Below, piece by piece: positions 19,074 to 27,163 of a DNA stretch of 46,057 nucleotides. Source of the DNA: an uncultured Methanobrevibacter sp. (GTDB taxonomy: Archaea; Methanobacteriota; Methanobacteria; Methanobacteriales; Methanobacteriaceae); NCBI RefSeq assembly GCF_902764455.1, contig NZ_CACWVY010000022.1, forward strand, positions 1 to 46,057. Direction: 5' to 3'. Numbering within the stretch: position 1 is the first letter of the stretch; the number at the start of each line of letters is the position of its first letter. The position numbers were made by a program, and so were the translations under genes. The notes beneath the pieces are model-generated. The model was not told the origin of the DNA and made no database searches. It saw nothing but the letters and a program-made list of their open reading frames with translations.

Positions 19074-20194
19074 TAGTGCCTATAGGTCCGATTCACCCTG
19101 CTTTAAAAGAGCCTATCAGATTGAAACTTCAAACTGAAGGTGAAAAGGTTGTTAAAGCAGAAATTGAATATGGATATGTTCACAGGGGAATCGAAAAGAT
19201 AATCGAAGGACAAACCTGGCAGAAAGGAATCTATCTTTCAGAAAGGGTATGTGGAATCTGTTCATATGAACACACCCAGACTTTTGCAGAAACAATTGAA
19301 AAGATTTCCGATGTCGATGTGCCTTTAAGAGCCCAATTTTTAAGAGTCATTGCAAATGAGCTGGACAGAATTCAAAGTCATTTCCTTGCAAACTCAACAT
19401 TTTTCAAATCAATGGATCATGAAACATTGTTCATGCATGTTCTGGAGTTAAGGGAATATGCAATGGATTCAATTGAACTGTTAACTGGAAATAGGGTTAA
19501 TATGGGCTGGAACGTTGTTGGAGGTGTTAGAATGGATGCAGATGAGCGCCATTTTGAACCAATTCTCAAAAACCTTGAAAAAATTGAGGAAGGCTTTGAG
19601 ATAACACGTAACCTCTTTGCTGAAGGTCCTGCATTGGCTTTAAGATGTAAGGGAATAGGATACATGTCCAAAAAAGAGGCAATTAAAGGAAGGGCTGTAG
19701 GTCCTATCGGAAGAGCTTCCGGTGTTAAAGAAGACTATCGTATAGGCCACTACACTTATGATGACCATTTTGACTTTAAGGTAATAAGACGAACTGAAGG
19801 AGATAACTACGCAAGAACCATGACTAGATTTGATGAAATACCTGAATGTATCAGTATTCTAAGACAAGCTATTGAAAATATACCTAAAGGTGAAGTCCGT
19901 ACTCCTGCAAATCTAAAATCCGGTTATGCTGTTCGAAGAAATGAGGCTCCTCGTGGTGAAGTTACATACATGATTGAAACCAACGGTAACCTAATCAAGA
20001 ACATTTCAATCAGGACTCCAAGTATTGCAAATATGGATTCTTGTGCAAAATATATGATTCGTGATGTTCCAACCGTTGCAGATGCCGTATCCACTTATGC
20101 ATCATGTGACCCGTGTGTTGCATGTGCTGAAAGGGTAGCTATTACAAATGAAGCCGGAAAAACATCTGTAAAAGACTTTTACGAGGTGAAATAA
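19070..20194 (+). CDS. ehaO: energy-converting hydrogenase A large subunit EhaO
   Basis: The 374-residue catalytic large subunit binds the Ni-Fe centre. Both nickel-ligand motifs are present: R59-V-C61-G-I-C64 near the N terminus ([13 protein letters not shown]) and D347-P-C349-V-A-C352-A-E-R near the C terminus. About 19 residues follow the second motif. The middle has the group 4/NuoD-like signature NELDRIQSH. It reduces ferredoxin with H2 (or the reverse), driven by the membrane arm. The gene starts within the ehaN stop and is followed after one base by ehaP. Confidence 0.94.
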   Translation: MIVPIGPIHPALKEPIRLKLQTEGEKVVKAEIEYGYVHRGIEKIIEGQTWQKGIYLSERVCGICSYEHTQTFAETIEKISDVDVPLRAQFLRVIANELDRIQSHFLANSTFFKSMDHETLFMHVLELREYAMDSIELLTGNRVNMGWNVVGGVRMDADERHFEPILKNLEKIEEGFEITRNLFAEGPALALRCKGIGYMSKKEAIKGRAVGPIGRASGVKEDYRIGHYTYDDHFDFKVIRRTEGDNYARTMTRFDEIPECISILRQAIENIPKGEVRTPANLKSGYAVRRNEAPRGEVTYMIETNGNLIKNISIRTPSIANMDSCAKYMIRDVPTVADAVSTYASCDPCVACAERVAITNEAGKTSVKDFYEVK

Positions 20195-20195
20195 A

Positions 20196-21224
20196 ATGTC
20201 ATCTCTGATGTGGTATGTTTATGAGTTTGCAAGAAAAGCATGGGCGGATGCCTTTACAAACGCACATTCGCTGCCTGACATATCTGAAAAGCCTGAACGT
20301 TTCAGGGATTTTCCTAAGGTAAACAAGGAATACTGTATAGGATGCGGAGCATGTACAGTTTCATGTCCTTCTCCAAATGCTATAAAGCTGGTGCGTGATG
20401 AGGATTCAGAAGAAGGGGAAGGTATGACCTATCCCGTAATTAAACCGGGTGCATGTATTCGCTGCGGATTCTGTGCAGAAGTTTGTCCGACTGACCCTAA
20501 AACATTGGAATGCGGTCAAAATCACTTAATATTACCTGAATTCAATATTATTCCATCAAAAAGACAGTACATTGTTGATGACTATCTGTGCATCAAATGT
20601 AAAAAATGTATGAAACAGTGTCCTGTCGAGGCAATCAGTCTGGTGGACGGTAAACTTGTAGTCGACCAGCTAAATTGTATATCCTGTGGTGAATGTGTTG
20701 ACGTTTGTCCTGTAAATGGAGCAATGAAAGGGGTATTTGTTGAAAATCTCCAGGACCAAAAGGATTTAATACTTTTATGCGTAAATTACCTTGAAGACTA
20801 CATTAACAATAAGGAAGAGGATTTAAGGGCTTTGGATGTTGATGGACTCCTCCAATATGACGTTCCTATTTCTGAAATTTGGGACGATGCCTTAAAAATC
20901 ATTCCGGATAACGAAATTGCTCTTGAAATTATGACCAATGCAGTCAACAGGCTAAAAATCAGAATAATTGATTGGGACAAATCCAACTGTGAAAAATGTC
21001 AGTTATGTATTCCGGATTGTCCTACAGGATGTATTTCCTTTGATGAAGTCAATGATACAATCGTAAGAGATAAGGATAGATGTCTGCGCTGCAGCATTTG
21101 TTATCAGACCTGTCCATTTTCAGTAATCAAGTATTTCATTGCCAAATTTTCAATGGAAGATGACGAAATTATTCATGCTACAGTAAAAGCATCAAATTTA
21201 AATGAGGATTTATTCATGGAGTGA
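20196..21224 (+). CDS. ehaP: EhaP, polyferredoxin with six [4Fe-4S] motifs
   Basis: In this 342-residue polyferredoxin I count six C-x2-C-x2-C-x3-C-P motifs: CIGCGACTVSCP, CIRCGFCAEVCP, CIKCKKCMKQCP, CISCGECVDVCP, CEKCQLCIPDCP and CLRCSICYQTCP. This matches the 6[4Fe-4S] polyferredoxin described for eha operons. A helical, cluster-free insert of about 80 residues separates motif 4 from motif 5. The first 50 residues (Trp/Phe-rich, WYVYEFARKAWADAF) resemble NuoI-type docking regions. It probably wires the hydrogenase to its electron acceptors. GAGGTGA precedes the start. Confidence 0.9.
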   Translation: MSSLMWYVYEFARKAWADAFTNAHSLPDISEKPERFRDFPKVNKEYCIGCGACTVSCPSPNAIKLVRDEDSEEGEGMTYPVIKPGACIRCGFCAEVCPTDPKTLECGQNHLILPEFNIIPSKRQYIVDDYLCIKCKKCMKQCPVEAISLVDGKLVVDQLNCISCGECVDVCPVNGAMKGVFVENLQDQKDLILLCVNYLEDYINNKEEDLRALDVDGLLQYDVPISEIWDDALKIIPDNEIALEIMTNAVNRLKIRIIDWDKSNCEKCQLCIPDCPTGCISFDEVNDTIVRDKDRCLRCSICYQTCPFSVIKYFIAKFSMEDDEIIHATVKASNLNEDLFME

Positions 21225-21229
21225 GTGTT

Positions 21230-22588
21230 ATGATTGACAGTTATACTAAAACACCAAGACCATTAAGGCATGTTGATGTCGATTATTTTGTAGATCAGAC
21301 CAAATGTGCAAAATGCAGTGAAAAACCATGTCTTCAGTCATGTCCAATTGATGCGATTTACTTTGATGAAGATGAAAATCTTGTCAGATTAAAAAATACA
21401 TGCTTTGGCTGTGTACTGTGCCGTAACGCCTGTCCATATGATGCATTATCATTGGATGTCCATATGGATCCTCCTAGAAAGGAAAATGTTCCAAACATTA
21501 ACACTAAGCTGTGCAAAGCATGCGGTGCATGTGTTCAGGCATGTAAAAACGGTTCCATACATATTGTAGCTGACGGAAAAAGCGAACCTCACAGTGAAAT
21601 CGACAAGGATTCATGTGTCAGATGCGGATATTGTTTCAGGGTTTGTCCGACAGATGCAATCAAATACGGACAGCTGCTTCCTAAAACAGTCAAGGGAGGT
21701 AAGGCCATTGTCGTTAATCAGGATAAATGTATCGGATGTATGACATGTACAAGAGTTTGTCCGTCAATGGGTGCAATTAATGTTGCAAGAACAAACAAGC
21801 TTCCTTATATTAATCCCGGTTACTGTGCAAGATGTGAGGAATGTATGCATTCATGTCCGTCTTCAGCAATCAAATATTCTTCACGTAAAAAGGCTTACAA
21901 AATGTACAGTGAAATCAAGTCATTTGATATAGTCTCTGAAATTGCAGGCCATGACATGAAAAGGCTGTCTATTAATCTTATCAGTTTAAATAAGGTTTTG
22001 GAAAAGGTAGGTAAATCCATTGCCCTGGAATTCAATGACCAGAACTTTGAAAACTTCATTGAATGCAAGGTAAATGACATGATGGAAAGGGAATTGAAAA
22101 TCAGTCTGGATTCCCACATTGAAATATCCAAATTCACAAAGCTTTTCGGTTCTTATCTGATGGATAGAAATATTGAAGTTTATGAAAACAAGTGTGTTGC
22201 ATGCGGTGAATGTTTCAACGTTTGTCCGGTTCAGGCAATAGAGCTTGACGGTCCAAATCCAATTAAAATTAATGATAACTGTATCTATTGCGGAAAATGT
22301 GTGGAAAAATGTCAGTTCGATGCAATCGGCGCATATGATGATTATTTCTATAGTAAAGATACTGATTTGTATTATGCAAGGTCTTATCTGCACTATCAGA
22401 GACTTGGCGATTTTTCACTTTCAGATGAAAAATGTCAGGCCTGTGCAATATGTGTAAAGAATTGTCCGACTGATGCACTGACTCTTGCAGATGATAAGAT
22501 AGACTTTGACAGTGAAAAATGTATTTATTGCAGACAGTGTGAGGCAATATGTCCTCTTGATGCAATCAGAATTGTTAACTTCAGGTGA
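21230..22588 (+). CDS. ehaQ: EhaQ, polyferredoxin with ten [4Fe-4S] motifs
   Basis: This 452-residue polyferredoxin has ten four-Cys motifs by my count, matching the 10[4Fe-4S] protein of eha operons. Motif 1 has an extended first spacing (CAKCSEKPCLQSCP). Motifs 3 and 8 lack the usual proline after the fourth Cys (CKACGACVQACK, CIYCGKCVEKCQ). A cluster-free helical insert of about 80 residues separates motif 6 from motif 7, echoing the insert in EhaP. I use ATG 21230 with GGAG at 21219-21222; GTG 21221, overlapping ehaP, is an alternative. It presumably carries electrons between EhaNO and ferredoxin-dependent partners. Confidence 0.9.
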   Translation: MIDSYTKTPRPLRHVDVDYFVDQTKCAKCSEKPCLQSCPIDAIYFDEDENLVRLKNTCFGCVLCRNACPYDALSLDVHMDPPRKENVPNINTKLCKACGACVQACKNGSIHIVADGKSEPHSEIDKDSCVRCGYCFRVCPTDAIKYGQLLPKTVKGGKAIVVNQDKCIGCMTCTRVCPSMGAINVARTNKLPYINPGYCARCEECMHSCPSSAIKYSSRKKAYKMYSEIKSFDIVSEIAGHDMKRLSINLISLNKVLEKVGKSIALEFNDQNFENFIECKVNDMMERELKISLDSHIEISKFTKLFGSYLMDRNIEVYENKCVACGECFNVCPVQAIELDGPNPIKINDNCIYCGKCVEKCQFDAIGAYDDYFYSKDTDLYYARSYLHYQRLGDFSLSDEKCQACAICVKNCPTDALTLADDKIDFDSEKCIYCRQCEAICPLDAIRIVNFR

Positions 22589-22591
22589 ATC

Positions 22592-23638
22592 ATGTTTGAA
22601 AAATCATTTATTACGGATTGTGAAGGGCCTCTGACTTTAAACGATAATGCTTTTGAGTTTACAGCAAAATTCATAGAAAACGGAGCTGAATTATTCAAAG
22701 TCCTTAGTTTATATGATGATTACTTGGTTGATGTAGTCAGAAAAGAGGACTATAAGGCCGGAAACACTTTAAAGTTGATTTTACCTTTCTTTGTAGTTGA
22801 AAATCTTAAAAACAGGGATTTGGTTGATTATTCAAGGGACAATATTTATTCAGTTGAGGACTCAAAATTCCTATTGATTTACTTGAAGAATGCTATGAAT
22901 ACTTATATAGTCAGCACCAGTTATGGTCAATATATTGAAGCTGTTTCTGATTATATGGAAGTTCCATTTGAAAATACATTTTACACAGAAGTTGATGTAG
23001 ATAGCTTAAGTTTAAATGACGAAGAAATTAAAAAAGTCAGTGAATTCAAGGATATGATACTTGAAAATCCTGATGACTATGAAATGTTTGATGATATTTT
23101 CTTTTCTCAAATTGCAAAGATGGGAATATATGAAAAAATCAGAGATATCGAAGTCGTTGGGGGACAAGGCAAAAAATTGGCTATCGACAAGATAATTGAA
23201 AGGGACAGCATTGACATTAACAATATATTATACATAGGCGACAGCATCACTGACGTTGAACCGTTGGAGTTTGCTAGAAAGAATGGCGGTGTGACCATAT
23301 CATTTAATGGAAATGAATATCCTCTAAAAGTTGCCGAAATAGCAATTGTATCTCCAAGTGCAGTCACAACTGCTGTAGTTGCCAATATTTATGCAAAATA
23401 TGACAAGGATAAAGTTTTAAAATTCATTGAAGATTATAATAATTTAAAAGATTATGAAGATTTATTCAATCAATATGATGTTGATTTGAAAATTAAAGAA
23501 AGATTCTTTGAAGTTTTCGAAGATGAAAAATATCCGATAATTCAAATAGTGAATGAAAATAATTTTGATGATATCCTAAAATCCAGCAAATACATGAGAA
23601 ATAACATCAGAGGACAGGATATTGGAGGATTAGGTTAA
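22592..23638 (+). CDS. ehaR: HAD-fold protein of the eha operon (EhaR-like)
   Basis: A 348-residue soluble protein with haloacid-dehalogenase features. The N-terminal motif ITDCEGPLT places D9 as candidate nucleophile, with E11 where most HAD phosphatases have Asp. STSYGQY around residue 109 fits motif II, and YIGDSITDVEP near residue 213 fits motif IV. Proteins of this type are annotated as Eha subunit R. Whether it is an active phosphatase or a structural or assembly factor is unknown. AGGTGA overlaps the ehaQ stop, so translation is coupled. The gene letter is less certain than the fold. Confidence 0.75.
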   Translation: MFEKSFITDCEGPLTLNDNAFEFTAKFIENGAELFKVLSLYDDYLVDVVRKEDYKAGNTLKLILPFFVVENLKNRDLVDYSRDNIYSVEDSKFLLIYLKNAMNTYIVSTSYGQYIEAVSDYMEVPFENTFYTEVDVDSLSLNDEEIKKVSEFKDMILENPDDYEMFDDIFFSQIAKMGIYEKIRDIEVVGGQGKKLAIDKIIERDSIDINNILYIGDSITDVEPLEFARKNGGVTISFNGNEYPLKVAEIAIVSPSAVTTAVVANIYAKYDKDKVLKFIEDYNNLKDYEDLFNQYDVDLKIKERFFEVFEDEKYPIIQIVNENNFDDILKSSKYMRNNIRGQDIGGLG

Positions 23639-23657
23639 ATTTATACGAGGTAATAAA

Positions 23658-24548
23658 ATGAGTTATGAAAAAGTAGATGATACATTTTTTGAAGCTTTTG
23701 AAGGTAAATACGTAAGAGCTTTAATCACAGGACCCACCAAAAAGATTGTTGAAAGGGCAGCATATGATTCAACTTCAACTCCAAGTGCAGTAATCGGAAG
23801 AGTTGAAGGAGGTGTTGAAGGATTTTTAGATGAATCACAAACTCCTGACGGCAGATTCGGTGCTGTTGTACAATACTGGTTGGGAAGTGATGATATTGAT
23901 AAATTTGCTTTTGAATTGTCATACAGACTTCGTCAGGATGTTCTGGTAAAACCTTTTACACGCATATTTGACTATTCCGACAGTGACAGCGAAGAATATA
24001 TTGAAATGATGGATATTGTAGGCCACTGCGGTGACGGATATGAATGGATAGTCGAAGAATACGGCAGAAAAATGATAAATGTTCCGATTGCAGTTCCAGA
24101 TTTCCAGATTGAAGAGAAATTTAAGATTAACGATGGAATTATGGGAGGAAACTTCTGGTATCTGTGTGAAACCCCGGATGCAGTACTGAATGCAGGTGAA
24201 GCAATAATCGATGCAATAATGGGCATTGAAGGTGCAACCGCTCCATTTGATGTATGTTCTGCCGCTTCAAAACCTGAAACCAACTTCCCTGAAATCGGAC
24301 CAACCACAAATCACGTTTACTGTCCTTCTTTGAAGGAATCTTTAGGTGATGAATCCAAGGTTCCTGAAGGCGTTAACTATATTCCTGAAATTGTTGTTAA
24401 TGCAATTGATGAAAAATCAATGAATGAAGCTATTAAAGCAGGTATTGATGCTGCTTTGGAATTTGAAGGAGTAATTAAAATCTCTGCAGGTAACTTTGAA
24501 GGTAAACTCGGAGATAAAAATATTAATCTATTGGATATTTTGAAGTAG
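23658..24548 (+). CDS. paralogue of formylmethanofuran:H4MPT formyltransferase (Ftr-like) in the eha operon
   Basis: The 296-residue length matches Ftr, which transfers formyl from formylmethanofuran to tetrahydromethanopterin. Family segments recognisable throughout include DTFFEAFEGKYVRALIT at the N terminus, TPDGRFG, GDGYE, GGNFWYLCET, APFD with SAASK, and the C-terminal KISAGNFEGKLG. Some Ftr active-site surroundings look changed, for example a shorter run before SAASK. Such a second Ftr is known in eha operons of Methanobacteriales and is counted as one of the hydrophilic Eha subunits (S or T; I cannot fix the letter). It may dock Eha to the first steps of CO2 reduction or act as a regulator. 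Confidence 0.85.
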   Translation: MSYEKVDDTFFEAFEGKYVRALITGPTKKIVERAAYDSTSTPSAVIGRVEGGVEGFLDESQTPDGRFGAVVQYWLGSDDIDKFAFELSYRLRQDVLVKPFTRIFDYSDSDSEEYIEMMDIVGHCGDGYEWIVEEYGRKMINVPIAVPDFQIEEKFKINDGIMGGNFWYLCETPDAVLNAGEAIIDAIMGIEGATAPFDVCSAASKPETNFPEIGPTTNHVYCPSLKESLGDESKVPEGVNYIPEIVVNAIDEKSMNEAIKAGIDAALEFEGVIKISAGNFEGKLGDKNINLLDILK

Positions 24549-24557
24549 GGTTTTAGC

Positions 24558-25490
24558 ATGGAAATATTTGACAATGATTTAAATGCAGAAGTTATAGGAT
24601 TCGGAGCACTTAACGTCGATAAACTATACTCTGTAGAAAATATTGTTGGAGCAGATGAGGAAAGCTTTATAAAAAGTGAAATTGACACTCCCGGAGGCTC
24701 AGCAGCAAATACAATCATAGGTCTGGCTCGTCTGGGCTGTGACACTTCAATAATCGGAAAGATTGCCGAAGATGAAGATGGCGATTTGATTGAATACAAT
24801 CTGGCAATCAACGGCGTATACACAAACAATTTGATATACTCCGATACTGGCGCCACAGGAAAATGTCTGGGTTTTGTTGACGGTGATGGTGAAAGATGCC
24901 TCTACATTGACCCGGGGGTAAATGATGAAATAAAGCTGGGTGAAATTAACCTTTTAAACATTATGAGATGTAAGATAATGCATTACACATCATTTGTCGG
25001 AGATACATTCAACACCCAGATTGAACTTTTGGAAAAGCTCAGTGAAGACACACTTTTAAGCTTTGATCCTGGAATGCTTTATGTTCAAAAAGGATTTGAC
25101 GCATTAAGACCGATATTGGATAGAACCAATATTTTACTGATAAATGAATCAGAATTGCGATTATTATGTAATAACGAAGAATCCCCAATCAAAGATCTGG
25201 CCGTTTATTTCCTGGATTTGGGAATTGAAACAGTTGTTGTAAAACAGGGTTCAAAAGGAGTTTATGCGATTAATGCAACTGAAGAATGCGAAGTTGAGGC
25301 ATATGAATGTGATGTAATTGATACAACAGGTGCAGGAGACAGCTTCAACAGCGGATTTTTATATTCTCACTTAAAAGGATATAACCTTGAAAAATCCTGT
25401 CAAATTGCAAATTGGGTGGCCAGCAAAGCCGTTGAAGGTTATGGAATGGAAAAATTCCCATCTTTAAAAGAATTGGAGGATTTCTTTTAA
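24558..25490 (+). CDS. PfkB/ribokinase-family kinase
   Basis: This 310-residue sugar or nucleoside kinase shows both PfkB signatures: an N-terminal GGSAANTIIGLARLG region (about 48-62) and the C-terminal DTTGAGDSFNSGF with catalytic D261. IYACGG-type lid features are not obvious, so the substrate cannot be called. It lies nine bases after the Ftr-like gene and appears to be in the same transcript. Methanobacteriales carry a ribokinase-like gene at this place, but its role with Eha is unknown. The ribosome binding site is weak (AGGG). Confidence 0.85.
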   Translation: MEIFDNDLNAEVIGFGALNVDKLYSVENIVGADEESFIKSEIDTPGGSAANTIIGLARLGCDTSIIGKIAEDEDGDLIEYNLAINGVYTNNLIYSDTGATGKCLGFVDGDGERCLYIDPGVNDEIKLGEINLLNIMRCKIMHYTSFVGDTFNTQIELLEKLSEDTLLSFDPGMLYVQKGFDALRPILDRTNILLINESELRLLCNNEESPIKDLAVYFLDLGIETVVVKQGSKGVYAINATEECEVEAYECDVIDTTGAGDSFNSGFLYSHLKGYNLEKSCQIANWVASKAVEGYGMEKFPSLKELEDFF

Positions 25491-25536
25491 GAAATCATGT
25501 TTATTAATTTAATAAAAAGAGTTAGTTGGTAATAAT

Positions 25537-26358
25537 ATGAAGGTTACGTTTCAAAAACAGATGAAAAATTTAGAACGTGAAGTTTTATTGAAATCTGTTG
25601 ATTTAGATGATGACGGTGATGATTTCCAATTTGAATTGAATGATTTCAAAGCAGATGAGGAAATTATAGCTATTGCACCTAGATGTGTAAGATGCAACAC
25701 CTGCGTTAGTGAATGTCCAGTTAATGCAATCGAACCAGCTAATATATTCAGAATAGCTAAAATAACTGATAAATGCGTAAAATGCGAAATATGTGTTCAG
25801 ACTTGTCCTGTTGCTGCAATCAAGTTAATTGATAATGCAGTAGTTTATGATGATGAAAATGACTTTATCGAGTATAATCTGTCTAATGTTAGCTGTTCTC
25901 ATAGAGTCGTCAGAATGAATGATATTTCTGTTAATTATTCGGTTGAAAATAACTGGGACGATTGTGCAAACCTGTGTCCGACAAATGCATTTACTCTTGA
26001 ATTCAAGGAGTTTTTTGATGATTTGGGCATTGATGAGGGTATTGATTTGGCGGAAGATACATTATATCCCCATGTAAATGAAAAAATGTGTATCGGATGC
26101 GGAGCATGTGTTGAAATTTCACAAAATGATGAAGCAATTGAATTGGATAGGTATCTTGGACCGATTATTCACAGCAGAAATCTTGATGTCAATCATGAGT
26201 TATGCGTAAATTGTTATCTGTGTGAAGAAAATTGTCCAACTATGGCAATAGAGTTATTGGATGGTGAAGTGGTTCTTGATGATGATAAATGTATAAGATG
26301 TGTAGAATGTACAAATCATTGTCCTGTAGGAGCACTTAAAAGAGTCAATATTGAATAA
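25537..26358 (+). CDS. polyferredoxin with four canonical [4Fe-4S] motifs and two degenerate ones
   Basis: The 273-residue polyferredoxin has canonical motifs CVRCNTCVSECP, CVKCEICVQTCP, CVNCYLCEENCP and CIRCVECTNHCP. Between the second and third are two altered cluster sites. One is split (SCSHRV followed 30 residues later by DCANLCP); the other lacks the last Cys (CIGCGACVEISQN). The protein is acidic (many D and E), suited to docking with partners. It follows the kinase gene after 46 bases and precedes the CBS-domain gene. It is a probable electron-transfer accessory to Eha. Confidence 0.85.
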   Translation: MKVTFQKQMKNLEREVLLKSVDLDDDGDDFQFELNDFKADEEIIAIAPRCVRCNTCVSECPVNAIEPANIFRIAKITDKCVKCEICVQTCPVAAIKLIDNAVVYDDENDFIEYNLSNVSCSHRVVRMNDISVNYSVENNWDDCANLCPTNAFTLEFKEFFDDLGIDEGIDLAEDTLYPHVNEKMCIGCGACVEISQNDEAIELDRYLGPIIHSRNLDVNHELCVNCYLCEENCPTMAIELLDGEVVLDDDKCIRCVECTNHCPVGALKRVNIE

Positions 26359-26372
26359 AATGAGGGTTGTTT

Positions 26373-27008
26373 ATGAGAGCAAAAGAATTAATGGATAAAA
26401 ACTTTGTATACTTGAACTGCGAAGACGATGTAATTGAAGTTTCAAAAGTAATGGAAGAAATCAGACGTTTTACCTGTCCTGTTGTAAATGATAAAAAACA
26501 ATTGGTCGGATGGATAACTTCATTTGACATTACAAGAGGATTAAGGGAAGGAAACAGTAAAATATCAGAAATCATGAGTGGTTATGAAGAAGTTGCAACC
26601 GTTCATGAAGATGATCCTGCAAGAAAAGCGGTAATATTAACTGCAAACAACAAATTTGTAACCGTACCTGTTGTAAATGACGACAATCAGATAGTGGGTA
26701 TGGTTCGCGCATGCGATATTGTGGAATTATTGTCTGAACTTTATGACATTAAAGTGGAAAAATTATACAAGGCAATGCAAAACCAGCTGAAAGGAGTAAC
26801 ATGGGAAGAGCTGATGTCTGCTTCAGCTATTGTATCTACAAAAACCACCGGTCAAAAAATTACTGCTGAAGAATACGAAGCAAATATTGTAAGTGCCACA
26901 TTCGGTGAAGCTATTTGGTCTACTGGCGGTTTGGAAAAATTCTTTGCAGGCTTAATTTCTGTTGGAGAAATGGTTATTGCCCGCCGTGTTGGAAAAGCAA
27001 GAAAATAA
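26373..27008 (+). CDS. two-CBS-domain protein with extra C-terminal domain
   Basis: A 211-residue protein. Tandem CBS domains occupy about 1-57 (VGWITSFDITRGL) and 64-118 (IVGMVRACDIVELL), a module that usually senses adenosine nucleotides. A C-terminal domain of about 85 residues (WEELMSASAIVSTKTTGQKI... ending near ARRVGKARK) is not one I recognise. As the last gene of the eha run, 14 bases behind a polyferredoxin, it could be an energy-state sensor for the complex. The start is ATG 26373 after GAGGG; TTG 26367 is possible. Confidence 0.8.
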   Translation: MRAKELMDKNFVYLNCEDDVIEVSKVMEEIRRFTCPVVNDKKQLVGWITSFDITRGLREGNSKISEIMSGYEEVATVHEDDPARKAVILTANNKFVTVPVVNDDNQIVGMVRACDIVELLSELYDIKVEKLYKAMQNQLKGVTWEELMSASAIVSTKTTGQKITAEEYEANIVSATFGEAIWSTGGLEKFFAGLISVGEMVIARRVGKARK

Positions 27009-27065
27009 CACTAACTAACTTTCATAACTAAAAAAACCCTGTATTTTCCACACTAACTGACGTTT

Positions 27066-27112
27066 AAAGAAAAATAAGACCATATGTCTTATACTTTCTT
27101 TATTTTTTTTTT
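27066..27112 (+). terminator. terminator of the eha operon
   Basis: A TAAGAC/GTCTTA stem (27075-27080 and 27086-27091, loop CATAT) is extended by AAAGAAA/TTTCTTT (27066-27072 and 27095-27101) across a small internal loop. It is followed by T10 at 27103-27112. It lies about 60 bases after the CBS-domain gene and closes the 14-kb plus-strand run. Confidence 0.75.
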
Positions 27113-27163
27113 AATAATCTTTTTAAATGATTTTAAATAAATGTTATTCTAAGAGGTATTTTT

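Noticed and set aside
21986-22565. Minus-strand open frames opposite ehaQ
   Set aside because: Antisense shadows of the Cys-rich polyferredoxin; their His/Ile-rich composition comes from the reverse complement of its cluster codons.
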